The notes: a model not told the origin generated them from the letters alone. A DNA stretch of 64,000 nt from Paragorgia papillata (GCA_035771165.1 JAWNZC010000406.1:3307501-3371500); one strand, 5' to 3'; shown: positions 44,298 to 55,545, counted from the stretch's first letter. Made by a program: numbers and translations.

Positions 44298-44961
44298 TAT
44301 AGAGAAAATAGAGTCACCATTTAACGTATCCCAAATTAAATAGGCGTAATATGAAAATATGAAATCACCAATTAATGTGTGTACCTAGATTTTCTAGCCA
44401 AAGATATTCTATTTAAGAAATCTATTTACTCTTTAGAAATCATTATCCTCGGATTCTTTCTTTCTTTTCATTCTTTCTTGTTCAAAATATCTTTCAGAGA
44501 AGGGGGTGGTATGTGGTAGCGATTTAACACAGATTAAGTAGGCGATATAACCTCGACTGTTGCTATCCCCAAATCTGGTGATTTTAAGTCGATATTTCCG
44601 TCTGTCCAATAAGTTACAACGTTTAACGTGGACACTATTAAATACACTTGTGAAATACAAAAGCCGTTCTTAAATATAACCCGCAGCGTTACATTTGGTA
44701 TATAACCTTCTTCGTAGGTATGTAATGTTGTACGCTAGAGAGTGTAAGTCTTATATAAAGAACCGCAAACGATAAAGAATGCACATTATATCTGTAAAAC
44801 GTTTCATTTATGAAGTGAAATATTTATGAACAATGAAAATGTGTATCCCGAAATCCCTATATAAAATTTAGTAAAGTTAGAACCTTTACGTGATTTAGCT
44901 TTTTGCATGAATGTCATCTTACGTTAACCCTATCACGCATGGCTTTCCGAGACTTCTCCCC

Positions 44962-44999
<38 letters not shown>

Positions 45000-45129
45000 A
45001 ATGAAGTTGTATGCGCATGAAAGGGTTACATTAAAAAAAGTCACTTACATGCAGTGATAAAAACCGCCATTACACTTACTGCTTTGTGAGATTATATTTA
45101 TAAACAATAAAATACAACTTGCAACATAC
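44296..45129. other. intronic DNA, no gene recognised
   Basis: No coding or repeat structure found. The minus-strand frame at 44433-44660 is unrecognised. Confidence 0.4.
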
Positions 45130-45253
45130 CATCACTGGAATATCCATAAACTTCCGGCACGTTGAGACAGTTCAAGCCTCCCAATGGTATAAATCTAATG
45201 TATCGGCAGAGGATTCTTTGAGTAAATATCTGATCGTTATGATCATCAAGTCT
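45130..45253 (-). CDS. F5/8 type C (discoidin) domain exon, C-terminal half
   Basis: The minus strand reads RLDDHNDQIFTQRILCRYIR, then FIPLGGLNCLNVPEVYGYSS. ILCRYIRFIPL is the penultimate strand (usual pattern AR.IRI.P) and the Leu-Asn-Cys-Leu-Asn-Val-Pro-Glu-Val-Tyr-Gly end corresponds to LR.ELYG. The acceptor is a T-rich tract ending TTTCAG, the donor GATG/GTATGT. At 124 bases it is shorter than the other C-halves; phase 0 in and 1 out. It pairs with the N-half at 50825-51060, which is also short, so this whole domain is compact. Confidence 0.85.
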
Positions 45254-45900
45254 CTGAAATGGAAAAAAAAACAACCCAACAATATAAGCAATATAGTTTG
45301 TTGTTTTTTCCAATTTTTTATCCGTACAAGTTAATAATTCTTAAAAGCAACAAAGAAAATAAGAATATACATATATTATGTATAGGATAGCACATGTCCA
45401 TATAGAGTCGCATTACGTCTCGTCAAGAACGCTTCTTCTTTGTTAAAGTGGGGGTACACCTAAACTTTTTTTGAAATATAATATTTTTTTCCAAAAACCT
45501 TAAAATCGCGCTTTTGAAAAACAAAAGACAAAAATGCAATGTCATGCAAGAGATTATAGCATATAAGTTTTACTCTGATAGTCAAACTGAAAAATACAGA
45601 AGACAACTCATATTTAATAACCCCCGGCTTAACAATAAAGTCAATAGCATATTAGCAGTAATGACGTCTGTGAAGTTTGATGAGTCATAATTAACTAAAG
45701 ATATTCCAAGGTGCCAGTATAGAATATTGGGATACAAGATAGATGCATTTTTAAATATATAATATGGTATGCTTCATTTTTGCGGAGTAATGATTTCGTA
45801 ACTATACGAATGTCTTAGAAGCATTTCCAATCTAGCGTGTTTATCGTCTTTTAACTTCCTTATAGTACAATTCACCACTTCAACGCTAAAAACCACGTGA
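45254..45900. other. intronic DNA, no gene recognised
   Basis: AT-rich intron without recognisable features. Confidence 0.4.
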
Positions 45901-45904
45901 TTCA

Positions 45905-46381
45905 AAACGTAAACAAAGTCGAGAAATGCGGACATTCAGCGCAGCGCTTGGGGAGCTTGTAAAAACTATTCTCGATACCCCCATTTGATGGTCAAAAAAT
46001 AAGAATGGCGATCCTGCATGTACACTTCGCTCGATTCCCTGCTTCGAAAAGATTCGTGGATAAGCGATAATGCGATGGATTGTGGCTTGTCATCGAGGCG
46101 ATTCGTTTGTCTGCTCAAAAGACAGCTATATCTGTAGTTTGCACGTCGTTGGAGAAAATGAACCCACATCAGAAAACCCATATCCCGTTTCAGCAATAGC
46201 TAGCAAAGAAGAGGTAAGTTGTCTTTTTCTTCAGTATATATACTTGTATTTTTTATAGTATATATACTTGTATAAGGCTCTCGATCATTGTTTTGTATAG
46301 GCAAGGCGACTTCAAAAGAAACGCAGACAGTTGGTTCGAACAGATCCCACATCGCGCAGAGAAGCGAAAACGATTGTTAGT
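45905..46381 (+). pseudogene. THAP-domain gene copy 1 (two exons, broken)
   Basis: THAP domains are C2CH zinc fingers that bind DNA and are shared with P-element-type transposases. The 5' leader (GTAAACAAAGTCGAGAAATG) is shared with copy 3. Exon 1 reads ACKNYSRYPHLMVKK, stops, then shifts to HVHFARFPASKRFVDKR and again to RWIVACHRGDSFVCSKDSYI, CSLHVVGENEPTSENPYPV. This includes the RWI block and the C-S-L-H zinc ligands. Exon 1 ends GAAGAG/GTAAG (46213) and exon 2 starts at 46301 after TATAG, giving ARRLQKKRRQLVRTDPTSRR before a stop. A deletion near 45948 removed the start Met and first Cys. It is inactive. Confidence 0.75.
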
Positions 46382-46509
46382 TGAGAGACTTTGTAGCCCA
46401 ATGCTACAAAAATTTCTGCAATAGATAATTCTCCCATTGGTTTTGGAAGTTCGTTGTGAACAGGTACAGCTAATTTAAAAGGCGAAAGGGCAGTCTCTTT
46501 CTCAACTAA

Positions 46510-46743
46510 AGGCCCTGTTACACGGTGCAATTTTTCATGCAACTTGTCTCGCAATGATTACTCATGCAGCATTGCAGTTACAAGACAGGGGGTGTTACAC
46601 GCTGCAACACATTTATGCAATTTCCCAATGATTTGGATTTCGATAAAAGCGGATAGACTGCGGAGAGGCTCGATTGAGTGCCAAATCATAATAAAATATT
46701 GCGAGACAAGTTGCATGGAAAATTGCACCGTGTAGCAGGGCCT
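46510..46743. mobile_element. 234-bp MITE with TAA target duplication
   Basis: The ends are inverted copies of about 45 bases (AGGCCCTGTTACACGGTGCA at the left; complement at 46697-46743). TAA flanks both sides (46507-46509 and 46744-46746). A three-base TAA duplication and GGCCCTG-type ends are typical of PIF/Harbinger MITEs. It sits at the apex of the head-to-head THAP copies. Confidence 0.85.
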
Positions 46744-46746
46744 TAA

Positions 46747-47075
46747 CAATCGTTTTCGCTTCTTTGCGGGATGTGTTCGGACCAGCTGTCTGCGTTTCTT
46801 TTGAAGTCGCCTTGCCTATACAAAACAATGATTGACAGCCTTAGGAACCTAAGAAAAAATACGAAGAAAAAGAAAACTTACCTCTTCTTTGCTAGCTATT
46901 GCCGAAACGGGATCTGGGTTTTCTGATGTGGATCCGTTCTCTCCAACGACGTGCAAACTACAGATATAACTGTCTTTTGACCAGATAAACGAATCGCCTC
47001 GATAAGCCGCAATCCATCGCAGTCGCCTATCCACGATTTTTGTGACTACCGCTGACCTAGTCTGCGGTAGCCATA
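46747..47075 (-). pseudogene. THAP-domain gene copy 2 (inverted, 5' end replaced)
   Basis: Minus-strand mirror of copy 1. Exon 1 ends GAAGAG/GTAAG at 46882 and encodes KIVDRRLRWIAAYRGDSFIW, SKDSYICSLHVVGENG. Exon 2 (about 46747-46820) encodes ARRLQKKRRQLVRTHPAKKR. The N-terminal THAP ligands are missing: upstream text (to 47226) is unrelated and includes a segment resembling 48110-48182. A Cys-to-Trp change in FIWSKD relative to copy 1 (FVCSKD) suggests relaxed constraint. Confidence 0.72.
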
Positions 47076-47149
47076 ATGTCGGCATGATCTTGAGTGCTTG
47101 AGTGCATTGGACCCACTGACCTATATATAACTGGACTGCGGGTGCTGCC

Positions 47150-47225
47150 CAAAAATGTGCCCCATTTTTATTTTCAAAATGACGGCATTTATGGGCCCTT
47201 CTGCTAATGGTAGCGACCACTGACA
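47150..47225 (-). repeat. short repeat shared with 48110-48182
   Basis: On the minus strand GGGCCCATAAATGCCGTCAT with flanking CGCTACCATTA resembles AACCCATAAATGCCGCCATT at 48140. About 70 bases, diverged, in inverted orientation to each other. Confidence 0.5.
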
Positions 47226-47226
47226 T

Positions 47227-49075
47227 GTACTTATCGCAGGGAAAAATAATATTTATTTAAATACAAAGCGATTTTCTTACTCTAAATCGTTCCTGTGCGA
47301 GGGCTTCCCAAGAGGTGAATAAAATTGACTGGCGTTAGCCAGAATAAAATACTAAAGACAAATTCGGACAGGAAAGAGTTAATGCATGCACGGTTGGTCA
47401 TTGTTAATTTATTGTGGAACGACTCAATAGGCCTACTGCATTATTTGTCTGACCAAATAGGAATATCTGTAGAACATGATCTCGAGTTTGTGTAAACAAA
47501 ATATTTCGGTGGTTTTTTAATGTATATTATATTTATGTTTGTCGCTGAGCGGCCCGGGACGTTTTCATGATAAGAGACTTCTTGTAGTTCTAAACTACAA
47601 TAATTCCTAGACAATCATACTGTTGTAGCTTTGTAGCTTTCTAGCAGTCTTGGCAATAAAATAAAGAAGATTGTCAATACATGCACATGGTCATGGAAAT
47701 CAACAAACATTTTGTTTTATGAGGTCGCCAGCTCTATAAAAAATCGCTGAAGATCACGAGAAAATCGTAAAGAAGCGAGGCGTAGCCAAGTTCTCTTTAG
47801 AGTGTCTTTATCAACCTTCTCCAAGTGTTGTTATTTATAACTCGATAAAGTCTTCATATTAGAAGGCGAAAGCTTTCTGACTAACGGGTTTTGACGGTCT
47901 TCCACTATTCCAGTCTGATATAGTTTGCCGTCCGGCTTTCTTGTCTTAACGACGGGAAAATAGATGGACGAATTGAAGATGGAAAACTCGTCGTTTACCG
48001 GATTTTAATACACGTGACAACTGACGAGTTTCTCGTCTGCTAATATAATTCGACTGAATGCCAAGCAAAATGCAATTTTAAAAACAGTTTTAAGTCCGGT
48101 TCTTAGGTATCGGTCAGCGACCTTCACCATTACCAAAAGAACCCATAAATGCCGCCATTTTGAAAACGGTTTTGGGGACACTTTTCCTAACTCAAAGGTA
48201 ATTGATTGGACCTTCACTTACGTCATACTTGACAGCTATCGCCAGATGTCGACAAGATCGTCAGGTATTCGAGAAGTGATCGCCTTGTTCGTGGGGGTAT
48301 AAGCCAAGTATAAGCAAAAGTGAAGCCGGTTCGGGCCGGTTGAACCTCGTGTTTGGTTTGTTTTCTCGACTGCGATACATAAATCAATCTCAAAACAATT
48401 TCAATTGAATTGAAACAAATAGCTATTTCGCTAGTTCGCTGCTAGAAATTTACTAGAAGTTGGGCCTTGTGACTTCCTCAAAGACAAAGCTCCAACCTCG
48501 TACTACAAAGCTCTTGTTTGTCGTCTTGTAAGTCTTAGCATAGTTAATAGAACTTATACATTGTTTGGAAACTCGTCCAAATCATTGTTCTATGTTTTTG
48601 TTCAAGTTTATGGAAATTTGTGCAACTTCACGGTATTGTATTTTCTGTATAATGAAGCAGTAATCCAATAGCAACGATCGGGTTTAATAAGTGCAGTCCT
48701 TCATCGTCACGTGTTGTGGTGCTTTATCGTCACATGTCCATAGAATTTACTTCCATATATGGAACTCTACTATCACTTCATACAATGGAGCTTCCAAACC
48801 ATGTATACGTTATATTAACTACGGTCTTAGTGAACAAAGTATATCAGTGTATACCAAAGCCTTGAGCATATGCCTTGAGGTATTATTGTCTTATAAAATC
48901 CTTTATGATAATGAAATCGTTTTAATTCTGGTTGAATTTTGTGTGTTATTGTTGTGTGCTGAGTGGTCAGCGACCCGTGTGACTATCACAGTGCATACAT
49001 TACAAAGTATTCATCGTTTACATTGTGAATTATTGGTTTGACTTGGTGCTTTGTTTTCTTTTAGGTGTTTTCCAA
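47227..49075. other. intronic DNA, no gene recognised
   Basis: About 1.8 kb; open frames such as 48691-49041 show no family resemblance. Only the short repeat at 48110-48182 could be matched within the window. Confidence 0.4.
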
Positions 49076-49189
49076 CATCTTGTATTTTGAAATATTTTAT
49101 AAAGAAACGAAAGTTTGCGCAGACCCAAGCTAGCGGTCTGACTGAGCGTCAAGTGTTACGCTCTCTATTGTGAAACCGTTAAAAACTGT

Positions 49190-49262
49190 TGATAAACTAT
49201 TGAGAAACTGTTGAGAAACTATTGAGAAACTGAAAAGCACATTGAAAAGCACTTGAAAAGCA
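49190..49262. repeat. short tandem repeats AACTATTGAGA and AAAAGCACTTG
   Basis: Four near-copies of GAAACTATTGA/GAAACTGTTGA are followed by three of AAAAGCACTTG. Directly upstream of the 2A-bearing fragment. Confidence 0.75.
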
Positions 49263-49318
49263 CTTGAAATATCAAATTATACACGCGAGAAACGCGCGTT
49301 TTTTTGTTATTGTAAATT

Positions 49319-49630
49319 TTGAAGTGTGGTGTCACCTTGTACCCAAAAGCTAATGTAAAATACTTCAAAATTGGCATTACATTTATATTAGAACAATATC
49401 GATCAAGAATCGGGCGCCACAGCATATTTATGGCAGGTAAAGATAATGAACATCGTTTAAAAGGGTCGTTTTGGAACACAATGTTAATGATGTCTTATTT
49501 TGTTGAGCAATACCAAAGATCAAATTCAGTTATGTTTTGGGTCCATCAAATGATGTGCTATCATGTATATGTACCATTGCTTCTAAGGCTGTCAAATGAC
49601 GTGGAAGAAAACCCAGGTCCTACAGTATGA
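49319..49630 (+). pseudogene. element protein fragment ending in a 2A-like peptide
   Basis: The frame reads from KCGVTLYPKANVKYFKIG to a C-terminal VPLLLRLSNDVEENPGPTV. The D-V-E-x-N-P-G-P motif is the hallmark of 2A peptides, which make the ribosome skip the Gly-Pro bond and release two proteins from one frame; the preceding leucine-rich helix is typical too. A stop follows two residues after the final Pro, but the continuation is found one frame over in the next feature, so a single-base shift is likely. 2A-like sequences are known in some cnidarian and sea-urchin retroelements and other mobile-element proteins. The upstream part is unrecognised. Confidence 0.72.
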
Positions 49631-50160
49631 ACTGTGTGAAATAATTAATGTATTTGAAACTGTTCGTGCTAATTTTAGTCAAGGAGATCAGTCGAAGTTC
49701 GGTGATAATACAGGTAAACTATGCGTCGCAATGTCATTAACTGCTATAATATTTAGATACATTAAACATATTGACACCTGGGATTCTCCTGGTTTAAATA
49801 ATATTTTGCTTCATCTGATCAAACAATATGATGCTTCACCTTCATCTGTTATGGAACAAATTGAAACGTCTCGAACTGAATACACAGGAAGATGCATACA
49901 TAGTGTATTATCGTGACAAATACTTATTGATATACTACAGTATGATTGTACACCTTTTATTGCCTCAAATTTCTCAAGAATGCAAAAATTATATGGCTGG
50001 TGGAAATTTTATTATCAAGAAATAGTCTCCATGGTTATTTACTCTCAATACAAAATATGAATTTTATATGCTCACTTCAAGTGAAATGTTCACGGGGCAT
50101 ATTACTACAGTATATGATGCAAATATTTGGATTCAGCCAGTAAAGAATGAAATTGAAGAA
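49625..50160 (+). pseudogene. cysteine-protease-like domain fragment downstream of 2A
   Basis: In the frame open at 49596-49916, YELCEIINVFETVRANFSQG leads to DQSKFGDNTGKLCVAMSLTA. A Gln-Gly-Asp...Phe-Gly...Gly-Lys-x-Cys-Val-Ala pattern resembles the active-site Cys region of deubiquitinase-like proteases found in large eukaryotic mobile elements (and distantly in herpesvirus tegument proteases). After about 60 more residues the text degrades; a late block at 50060-50160 (EMFTGHITTVYDANIWIQPV) may belong to it. The rest of the domain is not recognisable. Assignment is by motif only. Confidence 0.45.
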
Positions 50161-50484
50161 CATAGCTACTTCTTTATTGCTGTAGACTTGAATTGTGTGG
50201 TGTATATATGCTTTGTCTTTGGTGTGTTTGAATTTTTTTAATACAAGGAATAAAATAACTAGACTAAGTTGAGCCACAAGAACCAATGGACTGGTTTCAC
50301 CATACTAACTTTCTCAAGATAATTAAGGTACATGTTTTACACCCATATGTATTCAATACACACTGATACAGTATATGTGCTATGTTGAAATGAACAATAT
50401 AAAACACATTCGTAAATTTAAAAAAAATATTAAATGATTTGTGTGTCTGTTTGCTTTTCACTCATTTTCATGCTTTTCTTGTCA
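50161..50484. other. intronic DNA, no gene recognised
   Basis: AT-rich stretch between the 2A-bearing fragment and THAP copy 3 without coding or repeat structure. Confidence 0.4.
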
Positions 50485-50740
50485 TTAGTCTTCTCTATAA
50501 CTGTTTCTGTGTAAAAAAACGGTAGTCACTTGTACGCTTTGCGTACCTACTTTTTTCGAAGCAGGGAATCGAACGAAGTGTACAGGATGGCCATTCTTAT
50601 TTTTTACCATCAAATGTGGGTATCGAGAATCGTTTTTACAAGTTTCCCAAGCGCATCTCTTAGTGGCCACCATATTGACGCACCGCGCTGAATGTCCACA
50701 TTTTTCGACTTTGTTTACATACGTTCCTGTCCGCTTGCGT
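50485..50740 (-). pseudogene. THAP-domain gene copy 3 (N-terminal part only)
   Basis: On the minus strand it starts MVATKRCAWETCKNDSRYPH, LMVKNKNGHPVHFVRFPASK. This preserves the THAP start: C-x4-C ligands and the HFVRFP block. The leader ACGTATGTAAACAAAGTCG (from 50740) matches copy 1. After ASKK the text departs from the family, so the RWI block and second zinc-ligand pair are lost. It suggests what the intact first exon of copies 1 and 2 looked like. Confidence 0.75.
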
Positions 50741-50824
50741 GGTCGTCTAATATTATCAGAAAAGTATTTCCCTTGTATATTTCCCTTGTATATTTCTATA
50801 AATGTACCAGTAATAGTCCCATAC

Positions 50825-51060
50825 CTTGACCATACTATTCTGCATATACTGTGACCAAGTTATTGCGTCCATAGAGAAATTCAATAGATATAATGTCGAA
50901 TGTATTTTCGTCACAAATGCTGCACTTGCTATTTTCACCGCACAAACAACACTGTATGAACCTAGATCAATTTCCAAAAAGGGCTTGGTTGCATTGACTT
51001 CAGGACACCATGAAGAATTACTACTGAGGTTAACTGCAAATGGAGAGTTTTCACAGGACT
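50825..51060 (-). CDS. F5/8 type C (discoidin) domain exon, N-terminal half
   Basis: The minus strand starts ESCENSPFAVNLSSNSSWCP, continues EVNATKPFLEIDLGSYSVVC, where PFLEIDLG is the classic discoidin strand after the central Trp, then AVKIASAAFVTKIHSTLYLL and FSMDAITWSQYMQNSMVK. The acceptor is TTTTCAAG and the donor TCAAG/GTATGG. It has 236 bases, about 100 shorter than the other two N-halves, with phase 1 in and phase 0 out. Four potential N-glycosylation sites (Asn-x-Ser/Thr) fit a secreted or surface protein. It continues into 45130-45253. Confidence 0.9.
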
Positions 51061-51179
51061 CTTGAAAATAGAATAGCAACATAAAAAATAAGAATAAAAT
51101 AAAATTATTTGTTAATTTTTCTTTTGTTTCAACCTAATTATTCATGCTATTATATATCTACTCCCTCTTTATGTAATAC

Positions 51180-51735
51180 ATCTCAAACTCATTAATAATT
51201 CATGAAGAAAACACAAAGGAAATCAGTAGCGTGTCTGTGGTTTGGATATCGGAGGAAGAAATCACATAAATTAAGCAAACTTTCATCTTGATTTTCTCTT
51301 AAAATACTGATTTGTTTGAGATGCTATATCATACACTCGGAGGAGTGTCTCATCAGGATATCCAAACACCTCGACGTTTGTTCAAAAACCTCGGCTTCAC
51401 CTCGGTTTTCAACAAAAGTCTCGGTCGTGTATGATATATTACATCATACACGAGGAGTAGTGTTTCATCAGGATATCCAAACACTGTGACGTTTGTTGAA
51501 AATCGTGGCGAAGCCGAGGTTTTTGAACAAACTTCGACGTGTTTGGATTTCCTGATGAAACACTCCTCCGAGTGTTTGATATAGCATCTCAAACAAGTCA
51601 GTATTTTAAGAGAAAATCAAGGTAAAAGTTTGTTTAATATATGTAATTTCTTCCTCCGATATCCAAACCACAGACACGGTATCGGTGTCCTTTGCGTTTT
51701 CCCCATGAATTATTGAGTTTGAGATATCTATATAA
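51180..51735. mobile_element. foldback element with palindromic core
   Basis: Ends are inverted (ATCTCAAACTCATTAATAAT at 51181; complement reaching 51728). The arms carry CTGTGGTTTGGATATCGGAG and CTTAAAATACTGA, and the centre folds around the AAGTCTCGGTCGTGTATGAT region with repeated CACTCGGAGGAGTGT/ACACTCCTCCGAGTG. Two diverged arms of about 270 bases. No coding capacity. A fragment of the same family lies at 9100-9145. Confidence 0.8.
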
Positions 51736-51766
51736 CCTTGCATGCTGATTTGTACTTCTATCATTA

Positions 51767-51790
51767 CTGATGATGGTTCAAGATTGAGCC
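51767..51790 (+). ncRNA. CTGATGA hairpin motif (hammerhead-like, partial)
   Basis: CTGATGA is followed by TGGTTC-AAGATT-GAGCCA, a six-pair hairpin, and then AAAAC. This resembles the CUGANGA/stem II/GAAA order, but the GAAA is not intact and no stem III is visible. Probably a retroelement 3'-end relic. Confidence 0.25.
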
Positions 51791-51969
51791 AAAACGTTTA
51801 ATAAAATTATTTTCTTCGTCCTATAGTTTGGTATATACAGTTAAATCATTCATGCGTGTCGCCTTTCGGTAGACTGTTTATTAGATTCATATAACGTCAA
51901 CAGTATCGTTTTCGGACCACCCTCATTAACCATTTGTGTTAGATTGGTGTTTACCGTCAATAAATATAG

Positions 51970-52050
51970 TCATTCATTCATTCATTCATTCATTCATTCA
52001 TTCATTCATTCATTCATTCATTCATTCATTCATTCATTCATTCATTCATT
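51970..52050. repeat. (ATTC)n microsatellite
   Basis: About 20 CATT units in an unbroken run. Confidence 0.97.
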
Positions 52051-54188
52051 CGGACAAGACTGTTAGGTGCGCTATACGTATTCTTGATAGCAAAAATAAG
52101 AGATAAATAATATCTCGTAGATCTTAGATAGGTAATATTATGTGAATATTTTCGCGAGAGGTCTGGAACGTGGTCCGGAATCTGCCGTTCCAGACCGCTG
52201 ACAGTGAGAATTTTATAATAACTAAATAAAATGAAAGTCAAGTCAGTAAATGCAACAAGATGGATAATAATTTCAGAACTACTCATTGTTGAAATATATT
52301 GTGCAGGTATGTTGTTGGAAATTTTGTTAAGCTTTCATTTGATGTATATATAGTTCAAGTTTCCATGTTATGTGAAACTTTTGAAAATGTTCAAAATGTT
52401 AGAATAGAGTGGTCATGGAACAAGGGACATGCAATTTTTTTTGCGTATTGGTACAAATGCAATCAAGCATTTTGTTACCCACTACCATTTTTTTATTATG
52501 CTTTGCCAACAGTATATGAAAAATAATCAAACGTTATATATGCATAGAGTATAATCATAAAAATAATAAGAGAAGTGGCTTCACATCAGCCCGCGTGCTG
52601 TTTACAACTTGAAAATATAATGCGTGTATATATTAAATACATAGCAACCTTGATTTGGGTTAGTTTGTTTGAGTTTACGTCGTTCAGACGAAGTTTGCAC
52701 CATCCTTATATTATGCAAAGTATTTTCCATAATCCTGGTACGAAGGCATCAAGTATTTATTCATACATGTGTAGGTCACGTGTGCTAGCCTGGTTAGCGG
52801 GATGGCTCGTATCCTTATAAACATTTTCTAATAACCCGCAGGTCGATGTATGCAGTTTCCAGGTGCTCTCTAGTTTATGATATGATACTATATAGCACCT
52901 TACTACTGACTCATCGTTATTTGATTGGCGAACTATAGACCATGTCCATGGTATTGAGTAGAATTTCAATTACACTGCCTATACGTCATTCACCGTGCAT
53001 TTTTGTTTCATTCACTGTGCATTTTGCTCCATTCACCGTGCATTTTTACTGCACGTTTTATTCTATTGGATGGCTCGGTCTGCATTACATCAAATTGTTT
53101 CAAAATCTTACTAAAACGTTACAAAACGTTGTAAAACTTTACTAAATTGATAAAAAGGATTTATCTATTTTGGTGTTCGTAACATTGTTCCTTATAATAT
53201 AACACGTTTTATAGAATTTCAAATTATTTTTTTTTATTCAACTACTTAACGCACAACACTGAGCAATATGTCAAACAAAAGCAATTGAAAAATACTATTT
53301 GGGGTAGAAAGTTCAAGATTCTAGCTAAACGGAAAGTACTTTAAAAATAGGAAACATATGCCATTTTGGTTTAGTTCACAAGAAAAATAGTGGCGAATAC
53401 GAGCCTAACACTTTCTTGAGTTTTCACAAGACGTTTATTACAACACAGGGCACGGTGAAGACAAATGTTATCTACGAGCACAAGCTTTTTTGTTAATTTG
53501 GCCAATAAGAGGACACTTGTACAAACTTAAACTGGATTCAATAACTCTTAATTGGAAAGTGTTAGTCATACACATGCATCTGATGTTGCTGTTTGTGTTT
53601 TACCCAAAATTTTAAAAACAAGATTAAACTAAAGAGAAAAACTAGATTAAACTAAAATAAAAAATGCCGTTCTACGGAACCTACAGGTCGGCATTGCCAA
53701 ATACAAAGGTCGTTGTTTTAGAACTGTAAAAGATAGTTGGTCAACTACATATATTATGGTCAATACAATCTTCTGCATGTCATTATTTTTCGAGATATCT
53801 AATTCGACTTTTTCACTCATTCCCGATCACTCCTGGCATTACAATTTGTAAAATAAGGATAAATCATCTAACAAAATCTTCTATCTATGCTCACTTGCTT
53901 TACTGCACTTTTTGCAAGAATCTAAACTGACTTAACTTTTTATTTTATTTTCTAATAACCAAAAACAATTAGACCATTACCCACTAAACAATACAGTAAA
54001 ATATTTCATTTTATGTGAAGAAACAAAATAATCTTAAAATTCTATAATCTTCAAATCCTATAATCTTTAAGTTCTAGAATCATCAAATTATTTAAACATA
54101 TTTCAATACACAGTACAAAGCAATTTGTCGGTTAAAGTGCTATTTAATGTTTCCAACAAGATTAACTAACTTCACAATCTAGTTTTAC
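52051..54188. other. intronic DNA, no gene recognised
   Basis: Intron between discoidin exons. The only pattern is a threefold CATTCACCGTGCATTTT repeat at 52988-53047. Short plus-strand frames (52299-52526, 52575-52820) are unrecognised. Confidence 0.4.
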
Positions 54189-54333
54189 CTTTCGGACGTT
54201 TTTCCCCGTAAAGTTCCACTTTCATACATGCTTGATCCTCGTACAAAACTGGATAGAATCGTACGAATCTTGCTTGTTCTGAAGAAAAATTATGTCTCAC
54301 AACATCAACAGCACCAGAATTTCCAGAGAAAAC
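54189..54333 (-). CDS. F5/8 type C (discoidin) domain exon, C-terminal half
   Basis: The minus strand reads VFSGNSGAVDVVRHNFSSEQ, ARFVRFYPVLYEDQACMKVE and LYGEKRPKG. FSGN at the start, ARFVRFYP in the middle and MKVELYG at the end are the defining C-terminal strands of the domain. The acceptor is TTCTGCAG, the donor GAAAG/GTAAAA. It has 145 bases, phase 0 in and 1 out. Its N-terminal partner must lie further right; none was found between here and the satellite at 58 kb, so it is probably outside the window. The next exon in the transcript is 50825-51060, and the shared codon reads Glu. Confidence 0.93.
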
Positions 54334-54889
54334 CTGCAGAATTTAACAGAAAAAGGAAATGAAAAAATATATCACAATAAAACAAACAATATACGACAGG
54401 GAACTTTCATTGAATGTATTAGACAAGTATTTACACTATATACCATTTTCATATCTGCCTAAAGCTGAGAAAGATATTAGGACTTTAAATTTTCTGTACT
54501 TTTTTCCTGTTGTACATGTAGGTAATAGATACACTATGAGCCGTTCGGCGAGCCGTTGTAAATCCCATATAGAACGTAAATATTGTATCTTTCTTAAAAT
54601 AAGAATGCATCTAAATAACAATGTTCACCGATAATTTTGGAGGTTCAAGCCATCTTTGCTGAGAAAATCGAAGAGAACGTTTGTGGAAAGTAGGATGAAT
54701 GTTGTATCCAATTTACAGCATACTAATTAAAACCCATTTATCTTGTCATTTCTTAATGAATTATTGGTATTTAGGTAGCTACTATATATATTTACAAAAT
54801 TAATGGTCGTTCTGTATCGGGTGTACATTATAATAAATTATATACGTTTAATAATGCAAAAGAAAAATTGAAAATAAATTTAGGTTTAA
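54334..54889. other. intronic DNA, no gene recognised
   Basis: No coding or repeat structure; the plus-strand frame at 54359-54634 is unrecognised. Confidence 0.4.
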
Positions 54890-55545
54890 GGTGGCTCCAT
54901 ACAGTTTCTTGAAAAGTGGAAAGCACACGTTTCAGACCCCAAATCTTGTACATTGGTATTTTGTTAGAAAAATGAAACTAAATGTCTTGTATAGAACAGC
55001 ATTTTAAGAATCAGAAACAGAAACGAAAAAGTGCGTAACCGTGGTTGCTACGGCAATAATGACGTTTCAAAATGGCTGCTAATTTGCGTTTAAACTAGTT
55101 TAATTCGCAAAAAAACTCATGACCACCAATTTTTATTTTATTAAAAGTTTTCTTCTGGTATGAGTAATCGCTAGGCCAAATTTCAAAAAATTCTGTAGAT
55201 CCAAAAAAATTTATTAAGAATAATCACATTTTTTTATTTGAAAATGTTTGGATCTACAGAATTTTTTTAATTTGGCCTAACGATTACTCATACCAGAAGA
55301 AAAATTGGGGGTCACCGAGTTTTTTTGCGAATGAAACTAGTTTAAACACAAATTAGCAGTCATTTTGAAACGTCATTGTTGCCATAGCAACCACGGTTAC
55401 GCACTTTTTCGTTTCAGTTTCTGATTCTCAAAATGCTGTTCTATACAAGACATTTAGTTTCATTTTTCTAACAAAATACCAATGAACAAGATTTTGGGTC
55501 TGAAACGTGTGTTTTCCACTTTTCAAGAAATTGTATGGAGCCACC
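54890..55545. mobile_element. TTAA-flanked foldback MITE, copy 2
   Basis: 656 bases, same ends as the element at 22482-23159 (GGTGGCTCCATACAG... and its complement), with TTAA on both sides (54886-54889, 55546-55549). The arms pair with each other for about 300 bases. The two genomic copies share the terminal 20-25 bases and blocks such as AATGACGTTTCAAAATGGCTG, but diverge in between. Confidence 0.9.

Noticed and set aside
52231..52306. Plus-strand MKVKSVNATRWIIISELL... with a possible donor, resembling a signal-peptide exon
   Set aside because: Only 25 codons, no downstream exon and no promoter signal; it opposes the discoidin gene. Too weak to annotate.
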